The notes below the pieces were generated by a model. It saw nothing but the letters and a program-made list of their open reading frames with translations, had not been told where the DNA came from and ran no database searches. A DNA stretch of 64,000 nt, from positions 1 to 64,000 of the forward strand of contig NZ_KQ956814.1 in the NCBI RefSeq assembly GCF_001546455.1, written 5' to 3'. This DNA is from Gardnerella vaginalis. Its GTDB lineage: Bacteria > Actinomycetota > Actinomycetes > Actinomycetales > Bifidobacteriaceae. How positions within the stretch are numbered: position 1 is the stretch's first letter; every line of letters starts with the position of its first letter. Of this stretch, positions 32,751-43,612 are shown piece after piece. Made by a program: the position numbers and the translations under genes.

Positions 32751-35456
32751 ATGGCGCAGGCGCAAACAACGGCGCAAGAAAATGTGCTCGATGAAAAAGA
32801 GCAAGCGGCATTAGCTGCAAAACAAGAAGTTGATGAGTTAGCTAAAAAAGCAAAAGTCGCTTTAGATGAATTTGAAAAGTTAAATCAAACTCAGGTAGAT
32901 AGAATCGTAGCAAAGGCCTCAATCGCAGCTTTAAACAAGCACTTAGTCTTGGCAAAAATGGCTGTTGAAGAAACAGGCCGAGGATTAGTGGAAGATAAGG
33001 CTACAAAAAACATCTTTGCATGCGAACATATTACGCATTATCTTGCAGGCCAGCGTACGGTTGGCATTATTAGAGAAGATGACGTTCTTGGAATCGACGA
33101 AATCGCTGAGCCAGTTGGCATTGTGGCGGGTGTTACACCAGTTACAAACCCAACTTCCACAGCCATTTTTAAGTCGTTAATCGCACTTAAAACTCGTTGC
33201 CCAATTATTTTTGGCTTCCATCCATTTGCTCAAAAGTGCTCTGCAGAAGCGGCTAGGATTGTGCGCGATGCAGCAATAGAAGCGGGCGCGCCAGAAAACT
33301 GCATTCAGTGGATTGAACACCCATCAATCGAAGCTACGGGAGCTTTGATGAAGCACCCAGACGTTGCAACAATTCTTGCAACGGGAGGCCCTGGAATGGT
33401 TAAGGCTGCTTATTCTTCGGGAAAGCCAGCATTGGGCGTTGGCGCAGGAAACGCTCCAGCATACGTTGATGCAGATGTAGATATTGAGCGCGCTGCAAAC
33501 GATTTGGTACTTTCAAAGCATTTTGACTACGGCATGATTTGCGCAACCGAGCAGGCGATTATTGCACATAAAGATGTGTACAATGCTTTGAAGTTAGAAT
33601 TAAAGCGCCGTAAAGCTTACTTTGTAAACGAAGAAGAAAAGGCAAAGCTTGAGCAATACATGTTTGGTTGCACGTCTTACAGCGGCCAGACTCCAAAGCT
33701 TAATTCTGTTGTTCCTGGAAGGTCGCCTCAATTTATTGCGCAGCAAGCAGGATTTGAGATTCCAGAAGATGCCGTGATTCTTATTGCCGAATGCAAAGAA
33801 GTTGGCGAGATGGAGCCGCTAACAATGGAAAAGTTGGCTCCTGTTCATGCTTTGCTTAAGGCAGATAGCAAAGAACAAGGCTTTGAAATGTGCGAGAAGA
33901 TGCTTGTTCACGGAGCAGGCCACACTGCTGTAATTCACACCAATAATCAGCAGCTTGCTCGCGAATATGGCAGCCGCATGCACGCATGCCGAATCATTTG
34001 GAACTCCCCAGGATCTTTGGGCGGCGTTGGAGATATTTACAACGCAATTGCGCCTTCTTTAACTTTGGGATGCGGTTCTTATGGTGGAAACTCTGTTTCT
34101 GGAAACGTTCAAGCAGTCAATCTTATTAATATAAAGCGCATAGCGCGAAGGAATAACAATATGCAATGGTTCAAGATTCCGGCCAAAACGTATTTTGAGC
34201 CGAATGCTGTTCGTTATTTGCGTGACATGTATGGCATTGAGCGTGCCGTTATTGTGTGCGATAAAGTGATGGAACAGCTTGGGATTATAGACAAGGTGAT
34301 TGATCAGCTTCGCGCTAGAGATAATCGCGTAACGTTTAGAATTATTGACTACGTTGAGCCAGAGCCAAGCGTTGAAACTGTTGAGCGCGGCGCGGAAATG
34401 ATGCGTGAAGAGTTCCAGCCAGACACGATTATTGCTGTTGGCGGCGGTTCTCCAATGGACGCTGCAAAGATTATGTGGCTTCTTTACGAGCACCCAGAAA
34501 TTTCCTTCGCAGATTTGCGCGAGAAGTTCTTTGATATTAGAAAGCGCGCGTTTAAGATTCCGCCTCTTGGTAAAAAGGCTTGCTTGATTTGCATGCCAAC
34601 GTCTTCTGGAACAGGATCGGAAGTTACTCCGTTTGCTGTTATTACAGACCATAAGACTGGCTACAAGTACCCGATTACGGATTACGCGATTACGCCTTCG
34701 GTTGCAATTGTGGATCCTGTTTTGGCGCGTACTCAGCCTAGAAAACTTGCTTGCGATTCTGGTTTTGACGCTTTGACGCACTCTATGGAAGCCTTTGCAT
34801 CTGTTTATGCTAACGACTTTACGGACGCAATGGCTTTGCATGCAGCAAAGTTGATTTGGGATAATCTTAACGATTCTGTGAATGCCGAAGATTCTGAGCG
34901 CAAGATTCAAGCGCAAGAGAAGATGCATAACGCAGCTACTATGGCTGGAATGGCGTTTGGCTCTGCGTTCCTTGGAATGTGCCACGCAATGGCGCATACA
35001 ATCGGAGCTTTGTGCCACGTTGTGCACGGTCACACGAATGCAATTTTGCTGCCTTATGTAATTCGCTACAATGGTCAAATTCCACAAGAGCCTACAAGCT
35101 GGCCAAAGTACAATCGCTACATTGCTCCAGAGCGCTACCAGCAGCTTGCTAAGAATCTTGGCGTAGATCCTGGTAAAACTCCTCAGGAGGGCGTAGAGAA
35201 TTTGGCGCGTGCTGTTGAAAACTACAGGGACAATCTTCTTAGCATGGATGCCTCGTTTAAGGCGTGCGGTGTGGATGAAGAATACTATTGGTCTTTGTTG
35301 GATCAGATCGGTATGCGTGCTTACGAAGATCAGTGCGCTCCTGCAAATCCGCGTATTCCTCAAATCGAAGATATGAAGGATATTGCGATTGCAGCATATT
35401 ATGGCGTTTCTCAAGAAGAAGGTCATCGTATGCGTTTAGAGCGTGAATCTAAGTGA
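32751..35456 (+). CDS. adhE: Bifunctional acetaldehyde-CoA/alcohol dehydrogenase AdhE
   Basis: The 901-residue fermentative enzyme reduces acetyl-CoA to acetaldehyde and then ethanol, regenerating two NAD+. The N-terminal aldehyde dehydrogenase half (to about 450) has GGPGMVKAAYSSGKPALGVGAGN and the catalytic Cys in DYGMICATEQ (about 263). The C-terminal iron alcohol dehydrogenase half has AVGGGSPMDAAKIMW, PTSSGTGSEVTPFAVI and the His-rich metal site GMCHAMAHTIGALCHVVHGHTNA. Length is typical. GAGGAGG lies just ahead of the ATG. A Rex-like operator upstream suggests induction when NADH is high. AdhE polymerises into spirosomes in characterised species. Confidence 0.97.
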   Translation: MAQAQTTAQENVLDEKEQAALAAKQEVDELAKKAKVALDEFEKLNQTQVDRIVAKASIAALNKHLVLAKMAVEETGRGLVEDKATKNIFACEHITHYLAGQRTVGIIREDDVLGIDEIAEPVGIVAGVTPVTNPTSTAIFKSLIALKTRCPIIFGFHPFAQKCSAEAARIVRDAAIEAGAPENCIQWIEHPSIEATGALMKHPDVATILATGGPGMVKAAYSSGKPALGVGAGNAPAYVDADVDIERAANDLVLSKHFDYGMICATEQAIIAHKDVYNALKLELKRRKAYFVNEEEKAKLEQYMFGCTSYSGQTPKLNSVVPGRSPQFIAQQAGFEIPEDAVILIAECKEVGEMEPLTMEKLAPVHALLKADSKEQGFEMCEKMLVHGAGHTAVIHTNNQQLAREYGSRMHACRIIWNSPGSLGGVGDIYNAIAPSLTLGCGSYGGNSVSGNVQAVNLINIKRIARRNNNMQWFKIPAKTYFEPNAVRYLRDMYGIERAVIVCDKVMEQLGIIDKVIDQLRARDNRVTFRIIDYVEPEPSVETVERGAEMMREEFQPDTIIAVGGGSPMDAAKIMWLLYEHPEISFADLREKFFDIRKRAFKIPPLGKKACLICMPTSSGTGSEVTPFAVITDHKTGYKYPITDYAITPSVAIVDPVLARTQPRKLACDSGFDALTHSMEAFASVYANDFTDAMALHAAKLIWDNLNDSVNAEDSERKIQAQEKMHNAATMAGMAFGSAFLGMCHAMAHTIGALCHVVHGHTNAILLPYVIRYNGQIPQEPTSWPKYNRYIAPERYQQLAKNLGVDPGKTPQEGVENLARAVENYRDNLLSMDASFKACGVDEEYYWSLLDQIGMRAYEDQCAPANPRIPQIEDMKDIAIAAYYGVSQEEGHRMRLERESK

Positions 35457-35487
35457 TTATTGAGTAATTTATTGCATATTTAGTTAT

Positions 35488-35528
35488 AAATGGCAGAGGC
35501 TGCACTAGCTGTAGTTTCTGCCATTTTT
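35488..35528 (+). terminator. Terminator after adhE
   Basis: AAATGGCAGA (35488-35497) pairs with TCTGCCATTT (35517-35526) followed by more T. An inner CTA/TAG pairing closes the loop. Confidence 0.85.
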
Positions 35529-35776
35529 CGTTGGAAAATAGCCGACACGCCCGATTTTTGTTAATCCAAGGTTGATGGTTTAATTACTTAGTTGCCTGTT
35601 TTTAAGGCTCGCATATTGTAATTCAAAAAAGCGAGCGCAGAAGCAGAAATCGCAGTTTTTTGTTGATTTTTGTAGGCTGCGCACTGATGTGGAATGGCCT
35701 TTAGTGTCTATTCTCCCGGTGCCCTTTAATACAGGTTGGTAAACAGTAAACGAATCGCTAGAAAGGGCGGACGGCA
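35529..35776 (+). other. Leader region of the S10 ribosomal operon
   Basis: The gap between the adhE terminator and rpsJ contains a GACACGCC motif (35544-35551), which recurs in other intergenic regions of this window, and a TATTCT hexamer near 35708 that could be a -10. GAAAGGGCGGA precedes the rpsJ ATG. No gene or convincing autoregulatory structure was seen by eye. Confidence 0.4.
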
Positions 35777-36085
35777 ATGGCGGGACAGAAAATCCGCATC
35801 AGGCTTAAGTCCTATGACCATGAGGTCATCGACCAATCGGCGAAGAAAATCGTCGAGACGGTGACGAACGCGGGCGCCACAGTAGTGGGTCCGGTTCCTC
35901 TGCCGACCGAGAAGAACGTGTTTGTTGTTATCCGTTCTCCTCACAAATATAAGGATTCTCGCGAGCATTTCGAGATGCGCACTCATAAGCGCCTCATTGA
36001 CATCGTTGATCCAACGCCAAAGGCTGTGGATTCTTTGATGCACATTGACCTGCCTGCGGATGTAAATATCGAGATTAAGCTGTAG
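35777..36085 (+). CDS. rpsJ: 30S ribosomal protein S10
   Basis: 102 residues, first gene of the S10 cluster. Typical [15 protein letters not shown] start and [23 protein letters not shown]10 also acts as NusE in transcription antitermination. Its first 150 bp are notably GC-rich compared with the surrounding DNA. Confidence 0.98.
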   Translation: MAGQKIRIRLKSYDHEVIDQSAKKIVETVTNAGATVVGPVPLPTEKNVFVVIRSPHKYKDSREHFEMRTHKRLIDIVDPTPKAVDSLMHIDLPADVNIEIKL

Positions 36086-36100
36086 GAAGGGGGGTAAATA

Positions 36101-36751
36101 ATGTCGCAAAATAAGAATCGCACTGCTTTGCTCGGCCGTAAGCTGGGCATGAGCCAGGTTTGGGATGAAAACGGCCTTTTTGTCCCCGTAACTCTGGTTG
36201 AGGTTGCTACCAACGTAGTTACCGCTGTTAAGACCGAAGAAACTGACGGTTATTGCGCCGTACAGCTCGGTTATGGCCAGATTGATCCTACCAAGGTTAC
36301 CAAGCCATTGGCTGGTCACTTTGCAAAGGCTGGCGTGACTCCTCGTCGTCACCTCGCTGAGGTGCGCACTGAAAATGCAGCAGATTACAAGCCAGGTCAG
36401 GAATTGACCGCTGAGGTATTTGCTGAAGGTGCAGAAGTCGACGTAACGGGTACTACAAAGGGTAAAGGCTTTGCTGGCACAATCAAGCGTTGGGGCTTCA
36501 AGTCTTACCGTCGTACTCACGGCTCGCACAAGAATGAACGTCGTCCAGGTTCTGTGGGCGCATGTGCAACTCCAAGCCGCATTTTGAAGGGCAAGCGTAT
36601 GGCTGGTCGCATGGGTCATGTGACTTCTACTGCGCTCAACCTCACAATCGTTTCTTCGGATGTTGAGAACGGTATTTTAGCTATCAAGGGTGCTATTCCA
36701 GGACCTAAGGGTGCTATCGTTCTAGTCCGTTCGGCAGTGAAGGGAGCCTGA
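36101..36751 (+). CDS. rplC: 50S ribosomal protein L3
   Basis: 216 residues. [16 protein letters not shown] at the start and [15 protein letters not shown]...[15 protein letters not shown] form the conserved L3 extension reaching the peptidyl-transferase centre. It begins 15 bp after rpsJ with GGAAGGGGGG as its ribosome-binding site. Confidence 0.98.
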   Translation: MSQNKNRTALLGRKLGMSQVWDENGLFVPVTLVEVATNVVTAVKTEETDGYCAVQLGYGQIDPTKVTKPLAGHFAKAGVTPRRHLAEVRTENAADYKPGQELTAEVFAEGAEVDVTGTTKGKGFAGTIKRWGFKSYRRTHGSHKNERRPGSVGACATPSRILKGKRMAGRMGHVTSTALNLTIVSSDVENGILAIKGAIPGPKGAIVLVRSAVKGA

Positions 36752-36756
36752 TTTAA

Positions 36757-37422
36757 ATGGCAAACGTAACTCTGAACGTAACTGACACCAAGGGCAAGGC
36801 AAACGGCACTGTTGAAGCTCCTGCCGAGATTTTCGGCATCTCCAACGAAGACGTTTTGGCTCACGGCCCATTGGTTCATCAGGTCGTTATTGCTCAGCTT
36901 GCTGCTGCTCGCCAGGGTACTCACGCGGTTAAGAATCGCGCTAACGTATCTGGTGGCGGTAAGAAGCCATGGAAGCAAAAGGGCACTGGTCGTGCTCGTC
37001 AAGGCTCCATTCGCGCTCCACAGTGGGTGCATGGTGGCGTTGTACACGGTCCAGTTCCTCGCAAGTACGATCAGCGTACTCCAAAGAAGATGAAGGCAGC
37101 TGCTCTTCGTTATGCTCTTTCGGATCGTGCAAATGCTGGTCGCATTGCAATTGTGGACTTTGGCATTAAGGATGTTCCATCCACCAAGGCAGCTGTTGCA
37201 GCACTTACACCAGTAACTAAGGATCAGTTCACCACCGTTGTTCTCTCTCGCGAGAACATCAACGAGTGGATGTCTGTTCGTAACATTCCTACGGTGCATG
37301 TGATCTTCGCTGATCAGCTCAACACCTACGATGTCATCACCGCTCAGTACGTCGTCTTCTCCAAGGAAGGTTTCGAAGCCTTCGTTGCAGCTAAGACCGA
37401 GCCTGAAGTTAAGGAGGCCTGA
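36757..37422 (+). CDS. rplD: 50S ribosomal protein L4
   Basis: 221 residues. It contains the long loop KPWKQKGTGRARQGSIRAPQ that lines the nascent-peptide exit tunnel. L4 autoregulates the S10 operon in E. coli; that has not been shown here. It starts 5 bp after rplC. Confidence 0.98.
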   Translation: MANVTLNVTDTKGKANGTVEAPAEIFGISNEDVLAHGPLVHQVVIAQLAAARQGTHAVKNRANVSGGGKKPWKQKGTGRARQGSIRAPQWVHGGVVHGPVPRKYDQRTPKKMKAAALRYALSDRANAGRIAIVDFGIKDVPSTKAAVAALTPVTKDQFTTVVLSRENINEWMSVRNIPTVHVIFADQLNTYDVITAQYVVFSKEGFEAFVAAKTEPEVKEA

Positions 37423-37427
37423 TTTAA

Positions 37428-37724
37428 ATGGTCGCAGTCCATAACCCAGCACATGACATCATTTTAAAGCCTGTTGTTTCCGAAAAAAGCTATGCAGCTT
37501 CCGATTGTGGCCAGTACACCTTCGTTGTAGCTCCAGATGCTAATAAGGTTCAGATTAAGCAGGCTATCGAAGAGATCTTCAAGGTCAAGGTAACGAATGT
37601 TAATACCTTGAACCGCGCTGGCAAGCTTAAGCGCTCCCGCACCGGCTTCGGTCGTCGTGTGAATCAAAAGCGCGCTATTGTCACCGTGGCACAAGGCCAG
37701 ACAATCGATATCTTTGGTAACTGA
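37428..37724 (+). CDS. rplW: 50S ribosomal protein L23
   Basis: 98 residues, with [14 protein letters not shown] and [16 protein letters not shown]. It lies at the exit-tunnel rim and docks trigger factor and SRP in known ribosomes. It starts 5 bp after rplD. Confidence 0.98.
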   Translation: MVAVHNPAHDIILKPVVSEKSYAASDCGQYTFVVAPDANKVQIKQAIEEIFKVKVTNVNTLNRAGKLKRSRTGFGRRVNQKRAIVTVAQGQTIDIFGN

Positions 37725-37758
37725 AGGCTAGCCGAGAAAAGTAAAGGAATACTACATT

Positions 37759-38589
37759 ATGGCTATCCGCGTTTATAAGCCTACGACTGCAGGACGTCGT
37801 AACGCTTCGGTTTCGGACTTCTCCGAGATTACGCGTTCCACTCCTGAAAAGTCGTTGGTACGCAAACTCAGCAAAACTGGCGGTCGTAACTCTTACGGTC
37901 GCATGACTTCCCGCCATCGCGGCGGCGGACACAAGCGTCAGTATCGTCTCATTGACTTTAAGCGTTGGGACAAGGATGGCGTGCCAGCAAAGGTTGCTCA
38001 CATTGAGTATGACCCTAATCGTTCCGCTCGCATCGCATTGTTGCATTATGCAGATGGTGAGAAGCGCTACATTATCGCTCCTGAAGGCATTTCCCAGGGA
38101 GATGTTATTGAGACTGGCGCCAAGGCTGATATTAAGCCAGGCAACAACTTGCCTCTTAAGAACATCCCAACTGGTACCGTGGTTCACGCAATCGAGCTTC
38201 GTCCACTTGGTGGCGCAAAGATTGCACGCTCCGCAGGTGCTGCCGTTCAGCTCGTAGCTAAGGATGGCGCTTACGTTCAGTTGCGTATGCCATCTGGCGA
38301 AATTCGTAACGTGGACGCTCGTTGCCGCGCTACAATCGGCGAGGTTGGCAACTCCGACCACGCTAATATCGAGCTTGGTAAGGCAGGTCGTGCTCGTTGG
38401 CTTGGTCGCAGGCCAATCACCCGAGGCGAATCTATGAACCCTGTTGATCACCCTCATGGTGGTCGTACCCGTGGTGGTAAACCACCTGTTTCTCCATGGG
38501 GCAAGGGCGAGGTTCGTACCCGCCGTCCGAAGAAGGCTTCGAACAAGATGATTGTTCGTCGTCGTCCGAATGGTAAGAACCGCAAGTAA
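37759..38589 (+). CDS. rplB: 50S ribosomal protein L2
   Basis: 276 residues, with [21 protein letters not shown] and the C-terminal [22 protein letters not shown] loop (containing the essential His of the peptidyl-transferase region). It needs its own AAAGGA site after a 34-bp gap from rplW. Confidence 0.98.
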   Translation: MAIRVYKPTTAGRRNASVSDFSEITRSTPEKSLVRKLSKTGGRNSYGRMTSRHRGGGHKRQYRLIDFKRWDKDGVPAKVAHIEYDPNRSARIALLHYADGEKRYIIAPEGISQGDVIETGAKADIKPGNNLPLKNIPTGTVVHAIELRPLGGAKIARSAGAAVQLVAKDGAYVQLRMPSGEIRNVDARCRATIGEVGNSDHANIELGKAGRARWLGRRPITRGESMNPVDHPHGGRTRGGKPPVSPWGKGEVRTRRPKKASNKMIVRRRPNGKNRK

Positions 38590-38604
38590 GGGAGTGTCGA
38601 ACAG

Positions 38605-38883
38605 ATGACTCGTAGCATCAAGAAGGGCCCTTTCGTCGACGCCCACTTACAGAAGAAAGTCGATGAGCAAAACGACAAGGGCACGCATAACGTCATCAAG
38701 ACGTGGTCGCGTCGTTCGATGATCACTCCTGATTTCATTGGACACACCTTTGCCGTACACGATGGCCGCAAGCATGTGCCGGTATTCGTTACCGAAGCAA
38801 TGGTTGGTCATAAGCTCGGTGAATTCGCCCCAACCAAGACCTTCAAGGGTCATGTGAAGGACGACAAGAAAGCACGCCGCTAA
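38605..38883 (+). CDS. rpsS: 30S ribosomal protein S19
   Basis: 92 residues, [23 protein letters not shown]... and the basic [24 protein letters not shown] tail. It binds the head of the small subunit with S13. Confidence 0.98.
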   Translation: MTRSIKKGPFVDAHLQKKVDEQNDKGTHNVIKTWSRRSMITPDFIGHTFAVHDGRKHVPVFVTEAMVGHKLGEFAPTKTFKGHVKDDKKARR

Positions 38884-38899
38884 AGGAGAGTTAGGACAC

Positions 38900-39259
38900 A
38901 TGGAAGCTAAAGCAATCGCTCGTCACGTACGTGTGACGCCGCGCAAGGCTCGCCGCATGGTCGACCTCATCCGAGGCAAGCGTGCAAGCGAAGCTATTAC
39001 CATTTTGAAGTTTGCTCCTCAAGACGCATCGTTGCCGGTGCGCAAGGTTCTTGAAAGCGCGATCGCTAATGCTCGCGTTAAGGCCGAAAAGGCTGGAGAA
39101 CCATTCCGCGAGCAAGACTTGGTCATCAAGGAAACTTATGTGGATGAGGGCGTAACGCTTAAGCGTTTCCGTGCTCGTGCACAGGGTCGCGCTGCGCGCA
39201 TTAACAAGCGCACAAGCCATATCACTGTTATCGTCTCGCTTAAGGAAGGGGATCGCTAA
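38900..39259 (+). CDS. rplV: 50S ribosomal protein L22
   Basis: 119 residues. [18 protein letters not shown] and the beta-hairpin loop ([24 protein letters not shown]) that lines the exit tunnel near the macrolide site. It ends 2 bp before rpsC. Confidence 0.98.
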   Translation: MEAKAIARHVRVTPRKARRMVDLIRGKRASEAITILKFAPQDASLPVRKVLESAIANARVKAEKAGEPFREQDLVIKETYVDEGVTLKRFRARAQGRAARINKRTSHITVIVSLKEGDR

Positions 39260-39261
39260 AG

Positions 39262-40077
39262 ATGGGTCAGAAGATCAATCCTTTCGGCTATCGCCTGGGC
39301 ATTACCGAGAATCATCGCTCTAGGTGGTTCTCCGATTCTACTAAAGCCGGCGAGCGTTACCGTGACTTCGTCCTTGAGGATGACAAGATTCGCAAGGAAA
39401 TGAGCCATGACCTCGAGCGTGCAGGCGTGTCCCGCATTGTTATCGAGCGTACCCGTGACCGCGTTCGTGTGGATATTCACACCGCTCGTCCAGGTATTAT
39501 CATCGGTCGTCGTGGCGCAGAAGCCGAGCGTGTTCGTGCAAAGCTTGAGAAGCTCACTGGTAAGCAAGTACAGCTCAACATCTTTGAAGTAAAGAACGCT
39601 GCACTTGACGCTCAATTAGTTGCTCAGGGAATTGCGGAACAGTTGACTAACCGCGTTACATTCCGTCGCGCTATGCGTAAGGCACAGCAAGACGCAATGC
39701 GCGCAGGTGCCAAGGGTATCCGTATTAAGCTCTCTGGTCGCCTTGGTGGCGCCGAAATGAGCCGTTCTGAGTTCTACCGCGAAGGTCGCGTTCCACTGCA
39801 GACCTTGCGCGCCCTTATTGATTACGGCTTCTTTGAAGCTAAGACCACTTACGGCCGTATTGGCGTAAAGGTTTGGATTTACAAGGGCGATATGACTGAG
39901 CGTGAGTTCGAAGAGCAGCAGGCTCAGCAGGGTAAGCGTGAAGGTCGCCGTGGCGATCGTCGTCCACGTCGTGGCGCACGCTCTGCCAATCAGCAGAAGG
40001 CTACCGAGGCACAGGCCGAAAAGCCAGCCGAGGCTGTAGCTGCTGAAGCTCCTGCCGCAACGGAAACGAAGGAGTGA
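39262..40077 (+). CDS. rpsC: 30S ribosomal protein S3
   Basis: 271 residues. [15 protein letters not shown] start, a KH domain with the [15 protein letters not shown] loop, and the S3 C-terminal domain [10 protein letters not shown]. An Ala/Glu/Lys-rich tail after residue 220 makes it longer than the E. coli protein (233). Confidence 0.98.
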   Translation: MGQKINPFGYRLGITENHRSRWFSDSTKAGERYRDFVLEDDKIRKEMSHDLERAGVSRIVIERTRDRVRVDIHTARPGIIIGRRGAEAERVRAKLEKLTGKQVQLNIFEVKNAALDAQLVAQGIAEQLTNRVTFRRAMRKAQQDAMRAGAKGIRIKLSGRLGGAEMSRSEFYREGRVPLQTLRALIDYGFFEAKTTYGRIGVKVWIYKGDMTEREFEEQQAQQGKREGRRGDRRPRRGARSANQQKATEAQAEKPAEAVAAEAPAATETKE

Positions 40078-40081
40078 GCAG

Positions 40082-40501
40082 ATGCTTATCCCAAAAAGGA
40101 CTAAATATCGCAAGCAGCACCGTCCTACCCGTAGCGGCATGTCTAAGGGTGGAACCGCTATCGCTTTCGGCGATTTCGGTATTCAGGCGCTGGCTCCGGC
40201 GTACATCACTAACCGTCAGATCGAGGCAGCCCGTATCGCAATGACCCGCTATATTAAGCGTGGTGGTCGCGTGTGGATTACGGTTTTCCCTGATCGTCCA
40301 TTAACCAAGCACCCGCTTGGTGCACGAATGGGTTCTGGTAAGGGCGCTCCAGAATTCTGGATTGCCAACATTCACCCAGGTCGTGTAATGTTCGAGATCG
40401 GTGGTGTTTCTGAGGACGTCGCTCGCGAGGCTTTGCGCCGCGCTATCGACAAGCTCCCAATGAAATGCCGTGTTATTGCGCGTGAAGGCGGTGACATCTG
40501 A
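40082..40501 (+). CDS. rplP: 50S ribosomal protein L16
   Basis: 139 residues. [33 protein letters not shown] and [16 protein letters not shown], typical L16. The stop overlaps the rpmC start (TGATG), implying translational coupling. Confidence 0.98.
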   Translation: MLIPKRTKYRKQHRPTRSGMSKGGTAIAFGDFGIQALAPAYITNRQIEAARIAMTRYIKRGGRVWITVFPDRPLTKHPLGARMGSGKGAPEFWIANIHPGRVMFEIGGVSEDVAREALRRAIDKLPMKCRVIAREGGDI

Positions 40502-40752
40502 TGCCAGTCGGAACTGCAGACTACACCATCAAGAATTTAAACGAGAAGACTAATGCTGAAATTGAAGGCTTCTTAAAGAAGTCTAAGGAAGAGCTTTTTA
40601 ACTTGCGCTTCCAGGCAGCAACTGGTCAACTTGAAAACAGCGCTCGCCTCAAGGCGGTCAAGCACGACATAGCCAGGATGTATACTGTCCTGCGTGAGCG
40701 TGAACTCGGCATCAGCCAAGAGCCTGGCGCCACTGAGGTCAAGGAGAAGTAA
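40501..40752 (+). CDS. rpmC: 50S ribosomal protein L29
   Basis: 83 residues, a helical hairpin: [55 protein letters not shown]. The core is standard with short extensions at both ends. L29 is at the exit-tunnel rim. Confidence 0.97.
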   Translation: MPVGTADYTIKNLNEKTNAEIEGFLKKSKEELFNLRFQAATGQLENSARLKAVKHDIARMYTVLRERELGISQEPGATEVKEK

Positions 40753-40754
40753 GC

Positions 40755-41021
40755 ATGGCTGAGAACCAAGAGCGCAACTTCCGCAAGGTTCGTCGCGGCT
40801 ACGTCGTGTCCGAGGCCATGGACAAGACGATTGCCGTGGAGTTGGAGCAGCGTTCGACACACCCACTTTACGGTAAAGTCGTCCGCTCCACCCGCAAGGT
40901 CAAGGCCCATGATGAACACAATGAGGCGCATATTGGCGACCTCGTGAGTATTATGGAAACTCGTCCTTTGAGCAAGACCAAGCGTTGGCGTCTCGACTCG
41001 ATTATCGAGCGCGCCAAGTAA
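40755..41021 (+). CDS. rpsQ: 30S ribosomal protein S17
   Basis: 88 residues. [27 protein letters not shown] is the S17 OB-fold start. It is the last gene of the S10 group; a 90-bp gap with a small GC-rich hairpin (CGCTTCACC against GGTGAGCG) separates it from rplN. Confidence 0.98.
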   Translation: MAENQERNFRKVRRGYVVSEAMDKTIAVELEQRSTHPLYGKVVRSTRKVKAHDEHNEAHIGDLVSIMETRPLSKTKRWRLDSIIERAK

Positions 41022-41111
41022 ACAAGTTCAGCAAGGCTCCGCGCTTCACCTGTGCTGCTTATTTGAGCGGTACGGGTGAGCGGGGAGAACCAGCTCGACT
41101 AAGGAGAATCA

Positions 41112-41480
41112 ATGATTCAGCAGGAAACGCGGCTTCATGTCGCCGACAACACGGGTGCTAAGGAATTGCTTGCCATCCGCGTGCTCGGTGGATCGAAGCG
41201 ACGCTATGCCGGCATCGGCGACATTATCGTCGCCTCCGTTAAGGATGCTATTCCTGGCGGGTCGGTCAAGAAAGGCGACGTAGTTAAGGCTGTCGTCGTC
41301 CGTACTGTCAAGGAACATCGTCGTGTTGATGGTTCCTATATTAAGTTCGACGAGAACGCCGCTGTTATTCTCGGCTCTGGCCGTGAACCAAAGGGCACTC
41401 GTATCTTTGGACCAGTCGGTCGTGAATTGCGCGATAAGCGCTTCATGAAGATTGTGTCCCTCGCCCCGGAGGTGATCTGA
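41112..41480 (+). CDS. rplN: 50S ribosomal protein L14
   Basis: 122 residues. [34 protein letters not shown] is diagnostic. It opens the spc group after the 90-bp gap. Confidence 0.98.
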   Translation: MIQQETRLHVADNTGAKELLAIRVLGGSKRRYAGIGDIIVASVKDAIPGGSVKKGDVVKAVVVRTVKEHRRVDGSYIKFDENAAVILGSGREPKGTRIFGPVGRELRDKRFMKIVSLAPEVI

Positions 41481-41481
41481 G

Positions 41482-41817
41482 ATGGTAGCCAAGATTAAGT
41501 CCGGCGACCAGGTAAAGGTTATCCGCGGCAAGGATCGCGGTAAGGAAGGCAAAGTACTTCGTGTACTCGCCGAAGACCGTTTGATCGTCGAGGGTGTTCA
41601 GGTTGTTAAGAAGCATGTGCGTGCTACCCAGCAGGGTCAGCAGGCAGGCATCGTCTCTGTTGAGGCTCCAATTCACCGTTCTAACGTTATGGTGATTGAC
41701 CCAGAGACCAAGCAGCCAACCCGCGTGGGCGTGATTGTTAAGCAAGAAGCTCGCGACGGCAAGGTAAAGACCGTGCGCGTGCGTGTAGCTAAGAAGTCCG
41801 GAAAGGAGCTGGCATGA
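41482..41817 (+). CDS. rplX: 50S ribosomal protein L24
   Basis: 111 residues. [25 protein letters not shown] is the KOW motif. Its stop overlaps the rplE start (ATGA). Confidence 0.98.
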   Translation: MVAKIKSGDQVKVIRGKDRGKEGKVLRVLAEDRLIVEGVQVVKKHVRATQQGQQAGIVSVEAPIHRSNVMVIDPETKQPTRVGVIVKQEARDGKVKTVRVRVAKKSGKELA

Positions 41818-42386
41818 CCGATACTACAGTTGAGGCGCCGGCAACTCCGCGCTTAAAGCAGCAATACAATGATCAAATCGTTCCAGCTTTGGAAAAGGAA
41901 TTTGGCCACACTAATCCTATGCAGGTGGCTCGTTTGCAGAAGGTCGTCGTCTCTATGGGCGTTGGCGCTGCAGCTCGTGATTCCAAGCTCATCGAAGGTG
42001 CGATTAAGGATCTCACTTTGATTACTGGTCAGAAGCCAAAGGTTACCAAGGCTAAGAAGTCTGTTGCGCAGTTCCATTTGCGCGAAGGTCAGGCTATTGG
42101 CGCTTACGTAACTCTTCGCGGTGATCGTATGTGGGAGTTCTTGGATCGTTTGCTCACTCTGGCTCTGCCACGTATCCGCGATTTCCGTGGTATTAATGGC
42201 AACCAGTTCGACGGTCAGGGTAACTACAACTTCGGTCTTACGGAGCAGTCAATGTTCCACGAGATTGATCCTGATTCGATTGATCATCAGCGTGGTATGG
42301 ACATCACCGTGGTGACCACCACCAAGGACGATGTGGAAGCGAAGTCGCTACTTAAGCACCTCGGTTTCCCATTCAAGGAGAACTGA
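41814..42386 (+). CDS. rplE: 50S ribosomal protein L5
   Basis: 190 residues. [49 protein letters not shown] and [18 protein letters not shown] are typical L5; it binds 5S rRNA. Confidence 0.98.
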   Translation: MTDTTVEAPATPRLKQQYNDQIVPALEKEFGHTNPMQVARLQKVVVSMGVGAAARDSKLIEGAIKDLTLITGQKPKVTKAKKSVAQFHLREGQAIGAYVTLRGDRMWEFLDRLLTLALPRIRDFRGINGNQFDGQGNYNFGLTEQSMFHEIDPDSIDHQRGMDITVVTTTKDDVEAKSLLKHLGFPFKEN

Positions 42387-42387
42387 T

Positions 42388-42573
42388 ATGGCAAAAACCG
42401 CTCTGAAAAACAAGGCGGCCGCTAAGCCGAAGTTCAAGGTGCGCGCTTATACGCGTTGCCAGGTTTGTGGTCGTCCTCACTCCGTGTATCGCAAGTTCGG
42501 TCTGTGCCGTGTATGCCTTCGTGAAAAGGCACATCGCGGTGAACTGCCGGGTGTTACGAAGTCCAGTTGGTAA
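42388..42573 (+). CDS. rpsN: 30S ribosomal protein S14 type Z (zinc form)
   Basis: 61 residues with two CxxC pairs (CQVC and CRVC), the short zinc-binding form. ATG at 42388 begins [21 protein letters not shown], one base after the rplE stop; AAGGAG within the end of rplE is its ribosome-binding site. The frame is open further upstream, but that part lies inside rplE. Confidence 0.97.
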   Translation: MAKTALKNKAAAKPKFKVRAYTRCQVCGRPHSVYRKFGLCRVCLREKAHRGELPGVTKSSW

Positions 42574-42656
42574 ATATCGACGCTGAAGGTCCACTGCTTT
42601 ATTAATTAAAACAAACAGGCGGTGGAAACCACGGCGAGAAAGGGCGTTAGCCCAAC

Positions 42657-43055
42657 ATGACAATGACAGATCCTATCGCAGACATGTTGACACGTCTGCG
42701 TAATGCGAGCGCGGCAAAGCACGATATCGTGGAAATGCCGTACTCCAAGTTCAAGGCGAATATCGCCGAGATTCTTAAGCGCGAAGGCTATATTAAAGAC
42801 TTCGCTGCTAAAGAAGCTAAGGTTGGACAGACTTTGGAAGTCACTTTAAAGTATGGCTCCAATGGTCAGCGTTCCATCCAGGGCATTAAGCGCATTTCTA
42901 AGCCAGGCTTGCGTCGTTACGCAAAGTCTGATTCTTTGCCTATGCCTCTTGGCGGTCTCGGTATCGCTATTATCTCGACCAGCTCGGGATTGTTGACTCA
43001 GAAGGAATGCCTCGATCGAGGCATTGGCGGCGAGATTGTCGCCTACGTATGGTGA
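42657..43055 (+). CDS. rpsH: 30S ribosomal protein S8
   Basis: 132 residues. [18 protein letters not shown] and the C-terminal [27 protein letters not shown] are diagnostic. An 83-bp gap separates it from rpsN. S8 represses the spc operon in E. coli. Confidence 0.98.
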   Translation: MTMTDPIADMLTRLRNASAAKHDIVEMPYSKFKANIAEILKREGYIKDFAAKEAKVGQTLEVTLKYGSNGQRSIQGIKRISKPGLRRYAKSDSLPMPLGGLGIAIISTSSGLLTQKECLDRGIGGEIVAYVW

Positions 43056-43071
43056 GAAAGGAGAGCTGAAA

Positions 43072-43611
43072 ATGGCATCGCATATTGGTAAGCTCCCCGT
43101 CGACATTCCTGCAGGCGTGGAAGTTAAGATTGAAGGTCAGTCCTTTAGCGCTAAGGGTGCTAAGGGCTCTGATTCCTATGTAATTCCAGAAGGTATTACC
43201 GCTGAAGTTGCTGATGGCAAGATTGTTTTGACCCCAGTTGACGATTTGCGTCCAACTCGTGCAAAGCACGGTTTGGCTCGCGCAATCGTGGCGTCTATGG
43301 TTAAGGGTGTGCACGAAGGCTACACCAAGACTCTAGACATTGTTGGAACTGGTTATCGTGCTGTAATGAAGGGCAAGGGCATTGAGTTCTCGCTCGGTTA
43401 TTCGCACACCATTACCGTTCAGCCACCTGAGGGCATTGAGTTTGAATTGCCAAACGCAAATCAGGTAATCGTCAAGGGTACTGACAAGCAGGCCGTTGGT
43501 CAGGCTGCCGCTAACATTCGCAAGCTTCGTGCTCCAGAACCTTATAAGGGCAAGGGCATTAAGTACAGCGATGAGCGTATTTTGCGCAAGGCTGGAAAGG
43601 CTGGTAAGTGA
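43072..43611 (+). CDS. rplF: 50S ribosomal protein L6
   Basis: 179 residues from ATG 43072 ([18 protein letters not shown]), which follows AAAGGAGAG. The C-terminal [19 protein letters not shown] is the L6 signature. The in-frame extension upstream overlaps rpsH and is not used. Confidence 0.98.
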   Translation: MASHIGKLPVDIPAGVEVKIEGQSFSAKGAKGSDSYVIPEGITAEVADGKIVLTPVDDLRPTRAKHGLARAIVASMVKGVHEGYTKTLDIVGTGYRAVMKGKGIEFSLGYSHTITVQPPEGIEFELPNANQVIVKGTDKQAVGQAAANIRKLRAPEPYKGKGIKYSDERILRKAGKAGK

Positions 43612-43612
43612 T

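Noticed and set aside
34059-35426. 455-codon minus-strand open frame antisense to adhE
   Set aside because: The plus strand encodes a textbook AdhE; the antisense translation is Arg/His/Asn/Cys-rich and matches no family.
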